64,000 nucleotides of DNA, taken from positions 1 to 64,000 of the forward strand of contig JAYSEK010000015.1 in assembly GCA_041913905.1 (NCBI GenBank), written 5' to 3'. Both the position numbers and the translations under genes were made by a program. Below are positions 56,150 through 63,353 of the stretch, piece after piece. Each line of letters starts with the position of its first letter. Within the stretch, counting starts at the first letter, position 1. Source of the stretch: Roseateles_B sp041913905. GTDB lineage: Bacteria; Pseudomonadota; Gammaproteobacteria; Burkholderiales; Burkholderiaceae_C. Under the pieces are notes generated by a model, which worked only from the letters and a program-made list of their open reading frames with translations, did not search any database and was not told where the DNA came from.

Positions 56150-56545
56150 TCAGTCGGCGGACTTGGCTGCGACGATCTCCACCTCGACCATCCAGCGGGC
56201 ATCGACGAGCCCCGAGACCCACACCAGGGTCATGGCGGGCTTGATGCTGCCGAAGTAGCGATGGCGGACCTCGGCGAAGATCGCCATGTCGCACTGCGGC
56301 TTGAGATAGCCGGTGAACTTGACGACGTCGTCCCAGCTCATCTGGGCTTCGCGCAGAATCTCCGTGAGATTGCTCATCACCAGCTCGGCCTGCTGCCCGA
56401 AGTCGGCCGGCACGCCGCCCTCGGGGTCAACGCCGACGGTGCCTGAGCTGAACAGCAGGCGCGAATTGGGAGGTACGACAAAGGCATGCGAGTAGCGGCG
56501 CCGGTACGGCGGGGCGATGGTCGGGGGATCAAGCACGGTATTCAC
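56150..56545 (-). CDS. RidA family protein
   Basis: 131 residues of the YjgF/YER057c/UK114 family. The body runs SHAFVVPPNSRLLFSSGTVGVDPEGG, a middle segment ILREAQMSWDDVVKFTGYL and an end MTLVWVSGLVDARWMVEVEIVA; the arginine that binds the carboxylate of imines in RidA proper is replaced by Asp-Ala-Arg, so deaminase activity is uncertain. I chose GTG at 56545, with AAGGAG eight to nine bases upstream; the frame extends 11 codons further back into livF. Operon partner of a Liv transporter and a dehydrogenase. Confidence 0.85.
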   Translation of the reverse strand: MNTVLDPPTIAPPYRRRYSHAFVVPPNSRLLFSSGTVGVDPEGGVPADFGQQAELVMSNLTEILREAQMSWDDVVKFTGYLKPQCDMAIFAEVRHRYFGSIKPAMTLVWVSGLVDARWMVEVEIVAAKSAD

Positions 56546-56574
56546 GGGGTCGGTCTCCTTGCTCCGAGGTGGAT

Positions 56575-57297
56575 TCACAAGCCCAGGTAGGCCTCGCGGA
56601 TGCCATGCCGGCTCGCGAGCTCTGCGCTGGGTCCGTGCAGCGCAATGCGCCCGCCTTCGAGCACATAGCTGCGATGGGCGAGATCCAGCGCCAGGCGGGC
56701 GTTCTGCTCCACAACCAGAGCGGTCAGCCCTTCGGCGTTGAGCTGGCGCAGGACCTCGAAGATGCGCTCGACGAGCATTGGCGCAATGCCGAAGGACGGC
56801 TCGTCCAGCATCAGCACGGCCGGCCGTCCCATCAGCGAGCGCGCGATGGCCAGCATCTGCTGCTCGCCGCCGCTGAGCGAGCCGGCGCGCTGTGCGCTGC
56901 GCGCCTTCAGCACCGGAAACAGCTGGCAGACGCGTTCGTAGTCCGCCTCAAGCGCGGCGCGGTCACGCCGCAGATGGGCGCCGAGGCGGATGTTGTCCTG
57001 CACGCTGAGGTCGGGGAACAGTTGGCGGCCTTCGGGGCAGTGGATCACCCCGGCCTGCACGATCTGGCGCGGCGAGCAGCCCTGCAGGCTCTTGCCGTCC
57101 AGCCGCACGCTGCCCTGCGAGCGCAGCAAGCCCGAGATGGCACGCAGCAGGGTCGTCTTGCCGGCACCGTTGGGGCCGATGAGCGCCACCAGCTCGCCGG
57201 GCTTCACCTGCAGCGAGACCTCATGCAGCACGGCCATGCCGCCGTAGCCGGCGCTGAGCCGGTCGACCTGCAGGCCCTCGTTCGCGCCGCCGTTCAT
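56575..57297 (-). CDS. livF: ABC transporter ATPase, LivF type
   Basis: 240 residues. Walker A GPNGAGKTT, signature SLSGGEQQML, Walker B VLMLDEPSFGI, and His in the end region EQNARLALDLAHRSYVLEGG. The short ATPase of a branched-chain-amino-acid-type uptake system. Overlaps livG by four bases (ATGA). Confidence 0.96.
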   Translation of the reverse strand: MNGGANEGLQVDRLSAGYGGMAVLHEVSLQVKPGELVALIGPNGAGKTTLLRAISGLLRSQGSVRLDGKSLQGCSPRQIVQAGVIHCPEGRQLFPDLSVQDNIRLGAHLRRDRAALEADYERVCQLFPVLKARSAQRAGSLSGGEQQMLAIARSLMGRPAVLMLDEPSFGIAPMLVERIFEVLRQLNAEGLTALVVEQNARLALDLAHRSYVLEGGRIALHGPSAELASRHGIREAYLGL

Positions 57298-58025
57298 GCC
57301 TGCGCTCCCTGCCGTCCCAGGTAGGCCTCGATGACCAAGGCGTCGCGAGCGATCTCCTGCGGGCGCCCCTCGGCCAGCCGGGCGCCGAAGTTCAACACCA
57401 GGGCGTGGTCGATCAAGGGCATCAGCTCGCGCAGGCGGTGTTCGATGATGAGGGTCGTACCGCCTTCTTCCCGCCGCTCGCGCAGACTCTGGGCGACGCG
57501 GCGAATCTCATGGGAACCCAGTCCTGCGAACGGCTCGTCCAGCAGCAGCACGCGCGGCTGCGCCACCATCGCCCGGCCGATGTCCAGCAGACGCAGCTCG
57601 CCCTGGTTGAGGTCTTCGCTGGGCGTGTCCGCCTTGTGGGACAGGCCCAGGCGCTCCAGCATGGCGCCGGACCTGCTCTTGCGCTCAGCGGCGTCCGCAC
57701 AACAGCCGGGCAGGCACAGCGGCAGCATGAGGCTCTCCTGTGCCGACAAACCCACGAAGGGCCGCACGAGCTGGAAGCTCCGCACCAGGCCCAGACGGGC
57801 GATCACATGGGGGCGCCGCCCCAGCATCTCCACACCCGCCAGGCGCACGGAGCCGCGGTCGGCCTTCAGGAAACCCGTCAACAGGTTGAACAGGCTGGTC
57901 TTGCCCGCACCGTTGGGTCCGATGATGCCGAACAGGGTGCCCGCCTCGACCTCGAAATCCAGGTCGTTCACGGCATACAGGCCGCCAAAGCGCTTGCTCA
58001 GGCCGGCAACGACAAGCAGGCTCAT
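57294..58025 (-). CDS. livG: ABC transporter ATPase, LivG type
   Basis: 243 residues. Walker A GPNGAGKTS, signature region DLNQGELRLLDIGRAM (LivG-like variant of LSGGQ), Walker B VLLLDEPFAGLG. Second ATPase with LivF for the LivHM permease. Start at MSLLVVAGLSKRFGG, overlapping livM by four bases. Confidence 0.95.
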   Translation of the reverse strand: MSLLVVAGLSKRFGGLYAVNDLDFEVEAGTLFGIIGPNGAGKTSLFNLLTGFLKADRGSVRLAGVEMLGRRPHVIARLGLVRSFQLVRPFVGLSAQESLMLPLCLPGCCADAAERKSRSGAMLERLGLSHKADTPSEDLNQGELRLLDIGRAMVAQPRVLLLDEPFAGLGSHEIRRVAQSLRERREEGGTTLIIEHRLRELMPLIDHALVLNFGARLAEGRPQEIARDALVIEAYLGRQGAQA

Positions 58026-58975
58026 CGCACCTCCTCCTCGCGCTGCGGAGCAAGACGCCGCTTCTGCCGGCGCGGCTGAGCAAACCCCGCCGGATTGAGG
58101 TAGACGAGGATGATCAGCAGCCCGGTGAAGATCACCACCCGGTACTGTTCGACGACCCGCAGCCATTCGCCGAGCAGCGTCAGCAGCGCCGCGGCAAGTG
58201 CGGGGCCGACCAGCGTGCCGCGGCCGCCCACCGTCGCCAGCAGCACGATCATCACGGACAGGCCGGCCGACAGCAGCTCCGGATTCGCCTGCATCTGCGT
58301 ATGGCCGTACAGGCCGCCACCGATGCCTGCCAGGAAGCCGCTGAGCGCGAAGGCCAGCACCTTGTACAAGGCCGTGTTGAAGCCAGCGGCGCTGGTGGCG
58401 TCCTCGTTGTGCCGCGTCGAACGCAGAACCAGGCCGAAGCGGGACCGGTTGAAGGCCTGCATGGCCAGGAAGCGCAAGGAGAAGACCGCCAGGCAGACGA
58501 GCAGGTCCGTCGCCACGTCCGGCGTGAACGAGCGCAGGCCCGACAAGCCCTCCTCCCCGCCCGTCACCGGGGACAGGATGTAGGCCAGCTTGTAGCTCAT
58601 CGCGGCAAAGGCGATGGTCGCCAGTGAAAAATAGGGGCCGCGCAGGCGCAGCGTCAGTGCACCGATGGCAGCGCCCGACAATGCCGCTGCCGCGGCGGCG
58701 GTGGGCACCGACAGCCAGGGATCCAGGCCCAGGTGCCGTCCCAGCAAGGCCGACCCGTAGGCCGCGCCGCCGATGAACACGGCGTGCCCGAAGTTGTCGA
58801 GCTCGGTGCTGCCGCACAGCAGATCCCAGCTCGCGGCGAACTGCGCGTAGATCACGGCGAGGATCAGAACCTCGTGCAGATAGACGTTCCTGGTGAACAA
58901 GGCAGCGCCGGCGGCCGCGAAGAGCGAGGCAAACCCCACCAGCGAGACGGGAGCGGGAAGAGCGCGCGCTTTCAT
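58022..58975 (-). CDS. livM: ABC transporter permease, LivM type
   Basis: 317 residues with about ten membrane helices. SWDLLCGSTELDNFGHAVFIGGAAYG near the N-terminus and LAFALSGFLAGIGGGLYGHTQMQ further on are the LivM pattern. Inner-membrane pore subunit paired with LivH. ATGA overlap on both sides. Confidence 0.95.
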   Translation of the reverse strand: MKARALPAPVSLVGFASLFAAAGAALFTRNVYLHEVLILAVIYAQFAASWDLLCGSTELDNFGHAVFIGGAAYGSALLGRHLGLDPWLSVPTAAAAAALSGAAIGALTLRLRGPYFSLATIAFAAMSYKLAYILSPVTGGEEGLSGLRSFTPDVATDLLVCLAVFSLRFLAMQAFNRSRFGLVLRSTRHNEDATSAAGFNTALYKVLAFALSGFLAGIGGGLYGHTQMQANPELLSAGLSVMIVLLATVGGRGTLVGPALAAALLTLLGEWLRVVEQYRVVIFTGLLIILVYLNPAGFAQPRRQKRRLAPQREEEVR

Positions 58976-59850
58976 AGGCTTCTCGCAGCGAACAGGCCGA
59001 ACGGGCGCAGGATCAGCACGACGACGATGATCACCAGTGCCACCAGGTCAGCGAACTGATCGGACAAGGCGAAGGTGGTCAACACCTCGGCGAAGCTCAG
59101 GATGAATGCCGCCAGCACGGCACCCGGCAGGCTGCCCAGGCCGCCCAGAATCGCAACGGCAAATGCCTTGATGAGCCAGTAGGCCCAGATCGTGGGCACC
59201 ACGGTGATCAGCGGCGCGACCACGGCGCCGGCAAAAGCGGCCAGCCCGGCAGAGAACACGACGGTGCCCGCCACGATGGCCGAGGCATCGATGCCCACCA
59301 ACTCGGCCCCCTGCCGGTTCTGTGCGACGGCAACGATGGACTTGCCCAGGGTCGTGTAGCGAAGAAAGGCCCACAAGGCCGCCAGCAGTGCCAGCGACAG
59401 CGGCACCAGCAGCATCTCCACATGCAGCACGCGCACGCCCCACAGTTGCTGGCTGCCGCGCACCAGCGGCGGTACACCGGTGCTGGTGGCGCCGAACATC
59501 ACCCGCAGGCACTGCTCGACGAACAGCGCCACCGACAGCGACATGACCATGACATAGGACGAGGACGCCAGCCGCCGACGCAACAGGACGGCATGGAACA
59601 GCGCCGCCACGAGGCAGGTCGACAGCACGGCCAGCGCAATGGCCACCAGAAGCCAGCGTCCACCGAAGACCTGGTCAAAGAACAGGTAGGTGAAGTAGCC
59701 GCCGAGCATGAACAGCGTGCCATGCGCGAGGTTGAGCACGCCGCCCACCGAGAAGACCAGCACGAAGCCCACGGCCACCAAGGCGTAGACAGCGCCGCGG
59801 CTCAGCGTGAACAGGGCAATCTCAAGCAGCACGGCGAACACCTCGGTCAT
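58972..59850 (-). CDS. livH: ABC transporter permease, LivH type
   Basis: 292 residues, about eight membrane helices. GAVYALVAVGFVLVFSVGGVLNLAHGTLFMLGGY at the start and VAILGGLGSLPGAVLAAFIL near the end are typical. First gene of the eight-gene leftward unit, whose ligand may be an amino acid, amide or aromatic acid. A perfect palindrome and an AT-rich promoter region lie 80-110 bp upstream. Confidence 0.95.
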   Translation of the reverse strand: MTEVFAVLLEIALFTLSRGAVYALVAVGFVLVFSVGGVLNLAHGTLFMLGGYFTYLFFDQVFGGRWLLVAIALAVLSTCLVAALFHAVLLRRRLASSSYVMVMSLSVALFVEQCLRVMFGATSTGVPPLVRGSQQLWGVRVLHVEMLLVPLSLALLAALWAFLRYTTLGKSIVAVAQNRQGAELVGIDASAIVAGTVVFSAGLAAFAGAVVAPLITVVPTIWAYWLIKAFAVAILGGLGSLPGAVLAAFILSFAEVLTTFALSDQFADLVALVIIVVVLILRPFGLFAARSL

Positions 59851-59929
59851 GCAGACGAGCGGCTAGCCCGCTCCTGCCGGACGACGGCCTGTTGGCATCT
59901 TGGCGCTGCATGGGAGATCTCCTACTCAC

Positions 59930-59945
59930 ATTTATGATGATAAAT
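59930..59945. promoter_or_regulatory. Perfect palindrome upstream of livH, probable GntR operator
   Basis: ATTTAT-GATG-ATAAAT is a perfect 16-bp inverted repeat 80 bp before the livH start, inside the AT-rich patch 59928-59965 that also holds TATATT and TATCAT -10-like sequences on the minus strand. Size and symmetry fit FCD-type GntR operators; the regulator at 52850 is the likely binder. Confidence 0.6.
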
Positions 59946-60187
59946 ATAATGAATTGAGAAAAACCATGTCCAGAGAAGGTGGCTAGGTAGTTACCCGTGC
60001 ATCAGCAAGGGTGGCCGGGGTAGCACGAAGGAAGAAGTCCGCGCCTTAGGCGGACGGCACGTCACGGCCCAGGCAGAATGCGGCCGGCCCCCATGCGACG
60101 TCCTGGGGCGGCTTGGGCACCCGGCGCTGCGTGGATGACGAGGCCCGTAAGTGCGGCCATGCGGCAGGCGGGTTTGGAGCGCGCAAG
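59946..60187. other. Noncoding stretch between the liv operon and the repeat array
   Basis: About 240 bp without a credible gene. It contains GTCCGC and GCGGAC arms (60037-60056) around a short loop, with no T-tract. It is the left edge of the AT-richer island. Confidence 0.55.
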
Positions 60188-60213
60188 AAAAAAGGAGAGC
60201 CGAAGCTCTCCTT
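60188..60213 (-). terminator. Intrinsic terminator of the repeat array, UUCG tetraloop
   Basis: On the minus strand GGAGAGC-TTCG-GCTCTCC is followed by six T. The C(UUCG)G loop is exceptionally stable. It ends leftward transcription from the array or from the gene at 60857. On the plus strand the T-tract is absent. Confidence 0.92.
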
Positions 60214-60229
60214 GAATTCTGGTGACAGG

Positions 60230-60513
60230 CCTCAGGACTGTCGAGTGGCGTACTTCAACCACCCACCTCGGCGCTTGCAAGCGCCTCGGAGTAATGAGGC
60301 ACAAAACAGTCCTCAGGACTGTCAAGTGGCGTACTTCAACCACCCACCTCGGCGCTTGCAAGCGCCTCGGAGTAATGAGNNNNNNNNNNNNNNNNNNNNN
60401 NNNNNNNNNNNNNNNNNNNNNNNNNNNNNNNNNNNNNNNNNNNNNNNNNNNNNNNNNNNNNNNNNNNNNNNNNNNNNNNGCACAAAACAGTCCTCAGGAC
60501 TGTTTTGTGTCCA
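60230..60513. repeat. 81-bp tandem repeat array with an inverted end copy
   Basis: Unit 1 is 60230-60310; unit 2 starts at 60311 and runs into the N gap at 60380. They differ at one base (TCGAG/TCAAG). Right of the gap, 60480-60503 is again unit sequence in phase, then 60497-60522 is a diverged copy in inverted orientation. Inside a unit lie GGCGCTTGCAAGCGCC (16-bp perfect palindrome) and ACAGTCC-TCA-GGACTGT. Unlike CRISPR, what lies between palindromes is the same in every unit, so there are no spacers. Copy number unknown. Confidence 0.9.
60380..60479. other. Assembly gap (100 N) inside the repeat array
   Basis: Exactly 100 N, a conventional gap of unknown size. Left sequence ...AGTAATGAG and right sequence GCACAAAACAG... 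join in perfect phase with the unit, so the missing DNA is probably a whole number of 81-bp units. Confidence 0.97.
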
Positions 60514-60528
60514 CATTACTCCCACTCT

Positions 60529-60558
60529 ATTGTATTTTGAAAGAAAATACCATTGCAA
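60529..60558 (-). promoter_or_regulatory. Candidate leftward promoter of the repeat RNA
   Basis: On the minus strand TTGCAA (60553-60558) and TACAAT (60529-60534), spaced 18 bp, match -35 (4/6) and -10 (5/6). The predicted start is near 60522, the outer edge of the inverted repeat copy. Confidence 0.5.
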
Positions 60559-60856
60559 ATCAATAGCTTAAAAGCGACTACAATGAAAATGCCATGAAAA
60601 ATACCATGCCTCTCTCACTGCTCATGCCATTGGCTGCGAGAGGGAAGACGGAAGCCCCTTCCTTCGCATCATCGCTTGGGGCATCGCATATGTCACAACA
60701 CAGCAGCGGCGCGGTGATGCCGTTGTTCCCCATTTGATCGTCATACCAATCTCCCTATTTGGTTGTAGGCTGCCCATCGACGCGGCTCTCGGTTGGACTC
60801 ATCTTTTCCGTCGCCATTAGCGCCTGTGTGCTGTTGCTCTCATCGCGAGAGCGGAA
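60559..60856. other. Noncoding stretch between the repeat promoter and the last island gene
   Basis: About 300 bp, AT-richer than average. Contains two further AAAATRCCAT elements (60586-60595, 60598-60607), related to one at 60544. No terminator is seen for the gene ending at 60857, so its transcript may run into the array. A plus-strand frame at 60759-61121 is antisense to that gene and not credible. Confidence 0.55.
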
Positions 60857-62032
60857 TCATTTTTCCTCCAAGGGAGGCAGCGGTGCAAGCAGCGGAATCT
60901 GCTCGCCCTTGCCTCCGCTCTCTGTGCGCCGCTCATCTGCAGAATCTGCAGGCGCTTCTGGCGTCGCAGCCAGTAGCCCGATGATGGTTCTAGAGAAGCC
61001 AATTTCGAGCGAGTTGCTCTTTACAAAAAGGGCGAGCATGTCGGACGCCATCTTTGCCGAGATGTTCGAGTCACTACCGCTCAAATGGCGCGGTAAAGAT
61101 CCAGCACCAGCTGCAAAGTAATGCAGCGCTAAATCGGTGATCCGAATGGCATCGTTTAGTGCATAGCGTCTAATTAAGAGCCGGTTGACCTCTTCGAGCA
61201 GCAGTGGGAATTCTTGGTGGTCGATGGCCTGCTCGGAGTCGGCCTCGCCGGTGAGCCGGTGGATGGCATCCGCAAAACGCACCTTTTGGGCCAATGACTC
61301 GGCCCCGCCATGAAGCTCCTCACGCAGTCGGGCTTCAATCTTGAGCACGTCCAGTACGTTCAGCTCGCTTATCAATAGGCCGAGACTAATCGCCAGCGCA
61401 CGAGTGGCGAGAAGGACAAGGCAGATGTGGGTCCGATCATCCGGTCGGAGCTTTCGATGCAGTTGATTCTGCTGGCCAAGGTTTAACAAGGTTAAGACCC
61501 TGTGCGCGGGCTTCAGCGTCCAAAGGCCCGTGGTGAGAAACTGCATCAAAGCGCGGTACTCGCTACCCTTTGGAAATGTGAGCAATGCTTCGATGCTGTC
61601 ATATCCCGTTCCATCGAAGTACGGCCCCTTCAAGCGGCTCAACCCGAGTCGGGTATCAAGTTCATGCAGCTCCGCTTCGTCGATGCAATTCACCTTCAGT
61701 TCGTGTGCGAGCCAACGTGCACTTTCAGGAATCTTCTTTTTGAAGAGGTAGAGCTCTTCCAGGTGGAGAACATCCTGCAAGCCTCTGACCCACAAGACAC
61801 GATCAACCGCACGGCCACTGGCAGTCTTGCAGTCGATCAAAAGCCTAGATACGCCTCCGCTCGGGCTGAAGCGGAATCCAAGCACATCTGCATCGGTCAA
61901 GTCCGTGCCGGCACGAGAGTTCGTGTCCGCAGGAAGGGTTACAGGCACATTGAGCAGGGGCACATAGCCGAGGGCCCACGCCATGCGTTTGCCCAATAAC
62001 TTATAGGAATGATCTTGATCACTTGATGACAC
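60857..62032 (-). CDS. Unrecognised island protein with possible PD-(D/E)XK-like N-terminal domain
   Basis: 391 residues, no family recognised. The N-terminal about 100 residues have TDADVLGF (Asp47/Asp49), then LLIDCKTASG (Asp67-Cys68-Lys69) and a downstream LQDVLHLEELY helix; the D...DxK spacing fits a PD-(D/E)XK nuclease fold, though this is weak evidence. The rest is mostly helical without clear motifs, and the C-terminal 40 residues are Pro/Ser/Glu-rich. GTG start overlaps the upstream gene's end by 14 bases, so the two are translated together. Its codon use is less GC-rich than the chromosome. Last gene before the repeat array. Confidence 0.8.
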   Translation of the reverse strand: MSSSDQDHSYKLLGKRMAWALGYVPLLNVPVTLPADTNSRAGTDLTDADVLGFRFSPSGGVSRLLIDCKTASGRAVDRVLWVRGLQDVLHLEELYLFKKKIPESARWLAHELKVNCIDEAELHELDTRLGLSRLKGPYFDGTGYDSIEALLTFPKGSEYRALMQFLTTGLWTLKPAHRVLTLLNLGQQNQLHRKLRPDDRTHICLVLLATRALAISLGLLISELNVLDVLKIEARLREELHGGAESLAQKVRFADAIHRLTGEADSEQAIDHQEFPLLLEEVNRLLIRRYALNDAIRITDLALHYFAAGAGSLPRHLSGSDSNISAKMASDMLALFVKSNSLEIGFSRTIIGLLAATPEAPADSADERRTESGGKGEQIPLLAPLPPLEEK

Positions 62033-63317
62033 GATGGATTCCTCGTAGGTCGTCGAGCAGCGCGCGGCCTAGGCGGGCAGCAGTGCGCGTGTTTGGGTCC
62101 AATTTGCGCGTGGCGATCACGTCGCGGGCGCGCTTTCGATTTGCTTCGGGGAGAAGCAATCCGCCAGGCTCGGGCCTAGTGAAATAGCCCTTCACTTCAG
62201 CTGGCAACAGCAACGACGAAGCGACGTCCTCGCTCTGGCCCGAGCACATGGCGATCGCCAGATCTACCGCGGCCAGGTTGTCTTCGGTATCGTAGAGGCG
62301 GAACCGGAAGCGCCCATTCTCCGGCTCGATCCACCCAACGCCCATATTGGCGGCCGCCGCGTATTGCGACTGAATATTCGAATGAGGTGTTTTCCCGATC
62401 ATCTTCCTGTCTCTCAGGCCCCTCAGGATGGCGCTCGGGTCGGAGATCTTGGTAATGGACGAATAGCCTTCGCCGTAGCGAACGCATGCAAGGATGATCC
62501 GCGCCTTTTCCAAGATAGCACGAGGGTGCGTCGTCTTGAACGGCGCGAACGCAAAGGACTGCGCCCCACCCGATGACACGATGGCAGGTGCGCGCAAGAT
62601 GTTCTCGTTGACCAGCTCGAGCACCAGTGGCGTACTTTGCTCCAGTGCGCTGATCGGCGCGCCAGGATGTGACTTGGCTGCTCGGAAGACTGCCTCGATC
62701 TCTTGGTGCGTCCCAGGGTTCTTCGCGATGAAATTCAGCAACGTCTCAGGGTTCTCTTCGGTGAAGAGGGGCGCGTACAGAATCGGAACCTGGTCTTTTG
62801 GCGAGTCGTATTGACGAAGGTAACCACCGAGGTCACCGATGTCCACGACCGTTTGAATATCTGCCGCCTTCAGGCCCAACTCGGAAGCCAATGTTTCAAG
62901 CGGCACCGGCGCGACACTGAGGCGATCGATGATGGCCATCGTCGCTTGCTCAAGCTCACCGGGTTTGCGCAGTGACCATTGCTCGCCGAGCGCGCCATAG
63001 ACTTCTTGAAAGTACGGGATGGACTCTTCGATCCGGGTCGGCGCGTAGGCATTCGGAACAACCCGTATCCAGCCGATCTGTTCCAGCGTCCCCAGCACAG
63101 TAGGCAGTGAATCCGATGAAATGCCCAGATTGCTGCAGAAGCCATGGAACCCAACGATGTTTTCGATGGTATCCAAGCCACGGATGTGCACGGCGAGCTG
63201 CGCCGCCATACCAATCTGTCGCGTGATCGGTATCGTGGCCGACACGCGCAAGTCCGAAACGTCGCGCAGGCCAGACTGAACGTCCTGTGCTCGCCGACCG
63301 ATAGCCTCACGATCCAT
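62019..63317 (-). CDS. Unrecognised island protein, possibly winged-helix
   Basis: 432 residues, no family recognised. The first about 150 residues have two segments that look like winged-helix domains (LPTVLGTLEQIGWIRVV and PLETLASELGLKAADIQTVVDI), then a long middle region with ALEQSTPLVLELVNENILRAP and a beta-rich part (VGWIEPENGRFRFRLYDTED). The C-terminus is basic. No membrane segment or signal. Perhaps DNA-binding or a sensor. It lies between the Mrr-like nuclease (36-bp gap) and the 391-residue protein (14-bp overlap) in one leftward unit. Confidence 0.8.
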   Translation of the reverse strand: MDREAIGRRAQDVQSGLRDVSDLRVSATIPITRQIGMAAQLAVHIRGLDTIENIVGFHGFCSNLGISSDSLPTVLGTLEQIGWIRVVPNAYAPTRIEESIPYFQEVYGALGEQWSLRKPGELEQATMAIIDRLSVAPVPLETLASELGLKAADIQTVVDIGDLGGYLRQYDSPKDQVPILYAPLFTEENPETLLNFIAKNPGTHQEIEAVFRAAKSHPGAPISALEQSTPLVLELVNENILRAPAIVSSGGAQSFAFAPFKTTHPRAILEKARIILACVRYGEGYSSITKISDPSAILRGLRDRKMIGKTPHSNIQSQYAAAANMGVGWIEPENGRFRFRLYDTEDNLAAVDLAIAMCSGQSEDVASSLLLPAEVKGYFTRPEPGGLLLPEANRKRARDVIATRKLDPNTRTAARLGRALLDDLRGIHRVIK

Positions 63318-63353
63318 AAGAGCCCCCCTTTGAATTTCCGTTTAGCGATTCAC

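Larger units (their letters stand above)
60188..60522 (-). ncRNA. Candidate repetitive structured RNA (length unknown because of a gap)
   Basis: A leftward transcription unit bounded by a promoter-like pair at 60529-60558 and a strong terminator at 60188-60213. The predicted start near 60522 falls at the first base of an inverted copy of part of the repeat. The RNA would begin with an arm GGAGTAATG that pairs with CATTACTCC of the next unit, closing a stem of about 25 bp with a three-base loop, if the gap holds whole units. Each 81-nt unit adds hairpins ACAGTCC/GGACTGT and GGCGCT/AGCGCC. No protein is credible in it; frames through the repeats are open by chance. RNA was not measured, so the call is inferred. 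Confidence 0.6.

Noticed and set aside
60230..60513. The array as a CRISPR locus.
   Set aside because: The whole 81-bp unit is repeated, with no unique spacers, and no cas gene is in the window.
60113..60571. Open frames running through the 81-bp repeats and the N gap, giving a repeated peptide.
   Set aside because: The unit (27 codons) has no stop in some frames by chance; frames cross 100 N, lack a ribosome site and match no repeat protein. An RNA explanation fits promoter and terminator better.
60759..61121. A plus-strand 120-codon gene at the end of the island.
   Set aside because: It overlaps the 3' end of the leftward 391-residue gene in antisense, and has no ribosome site or family resemblance.
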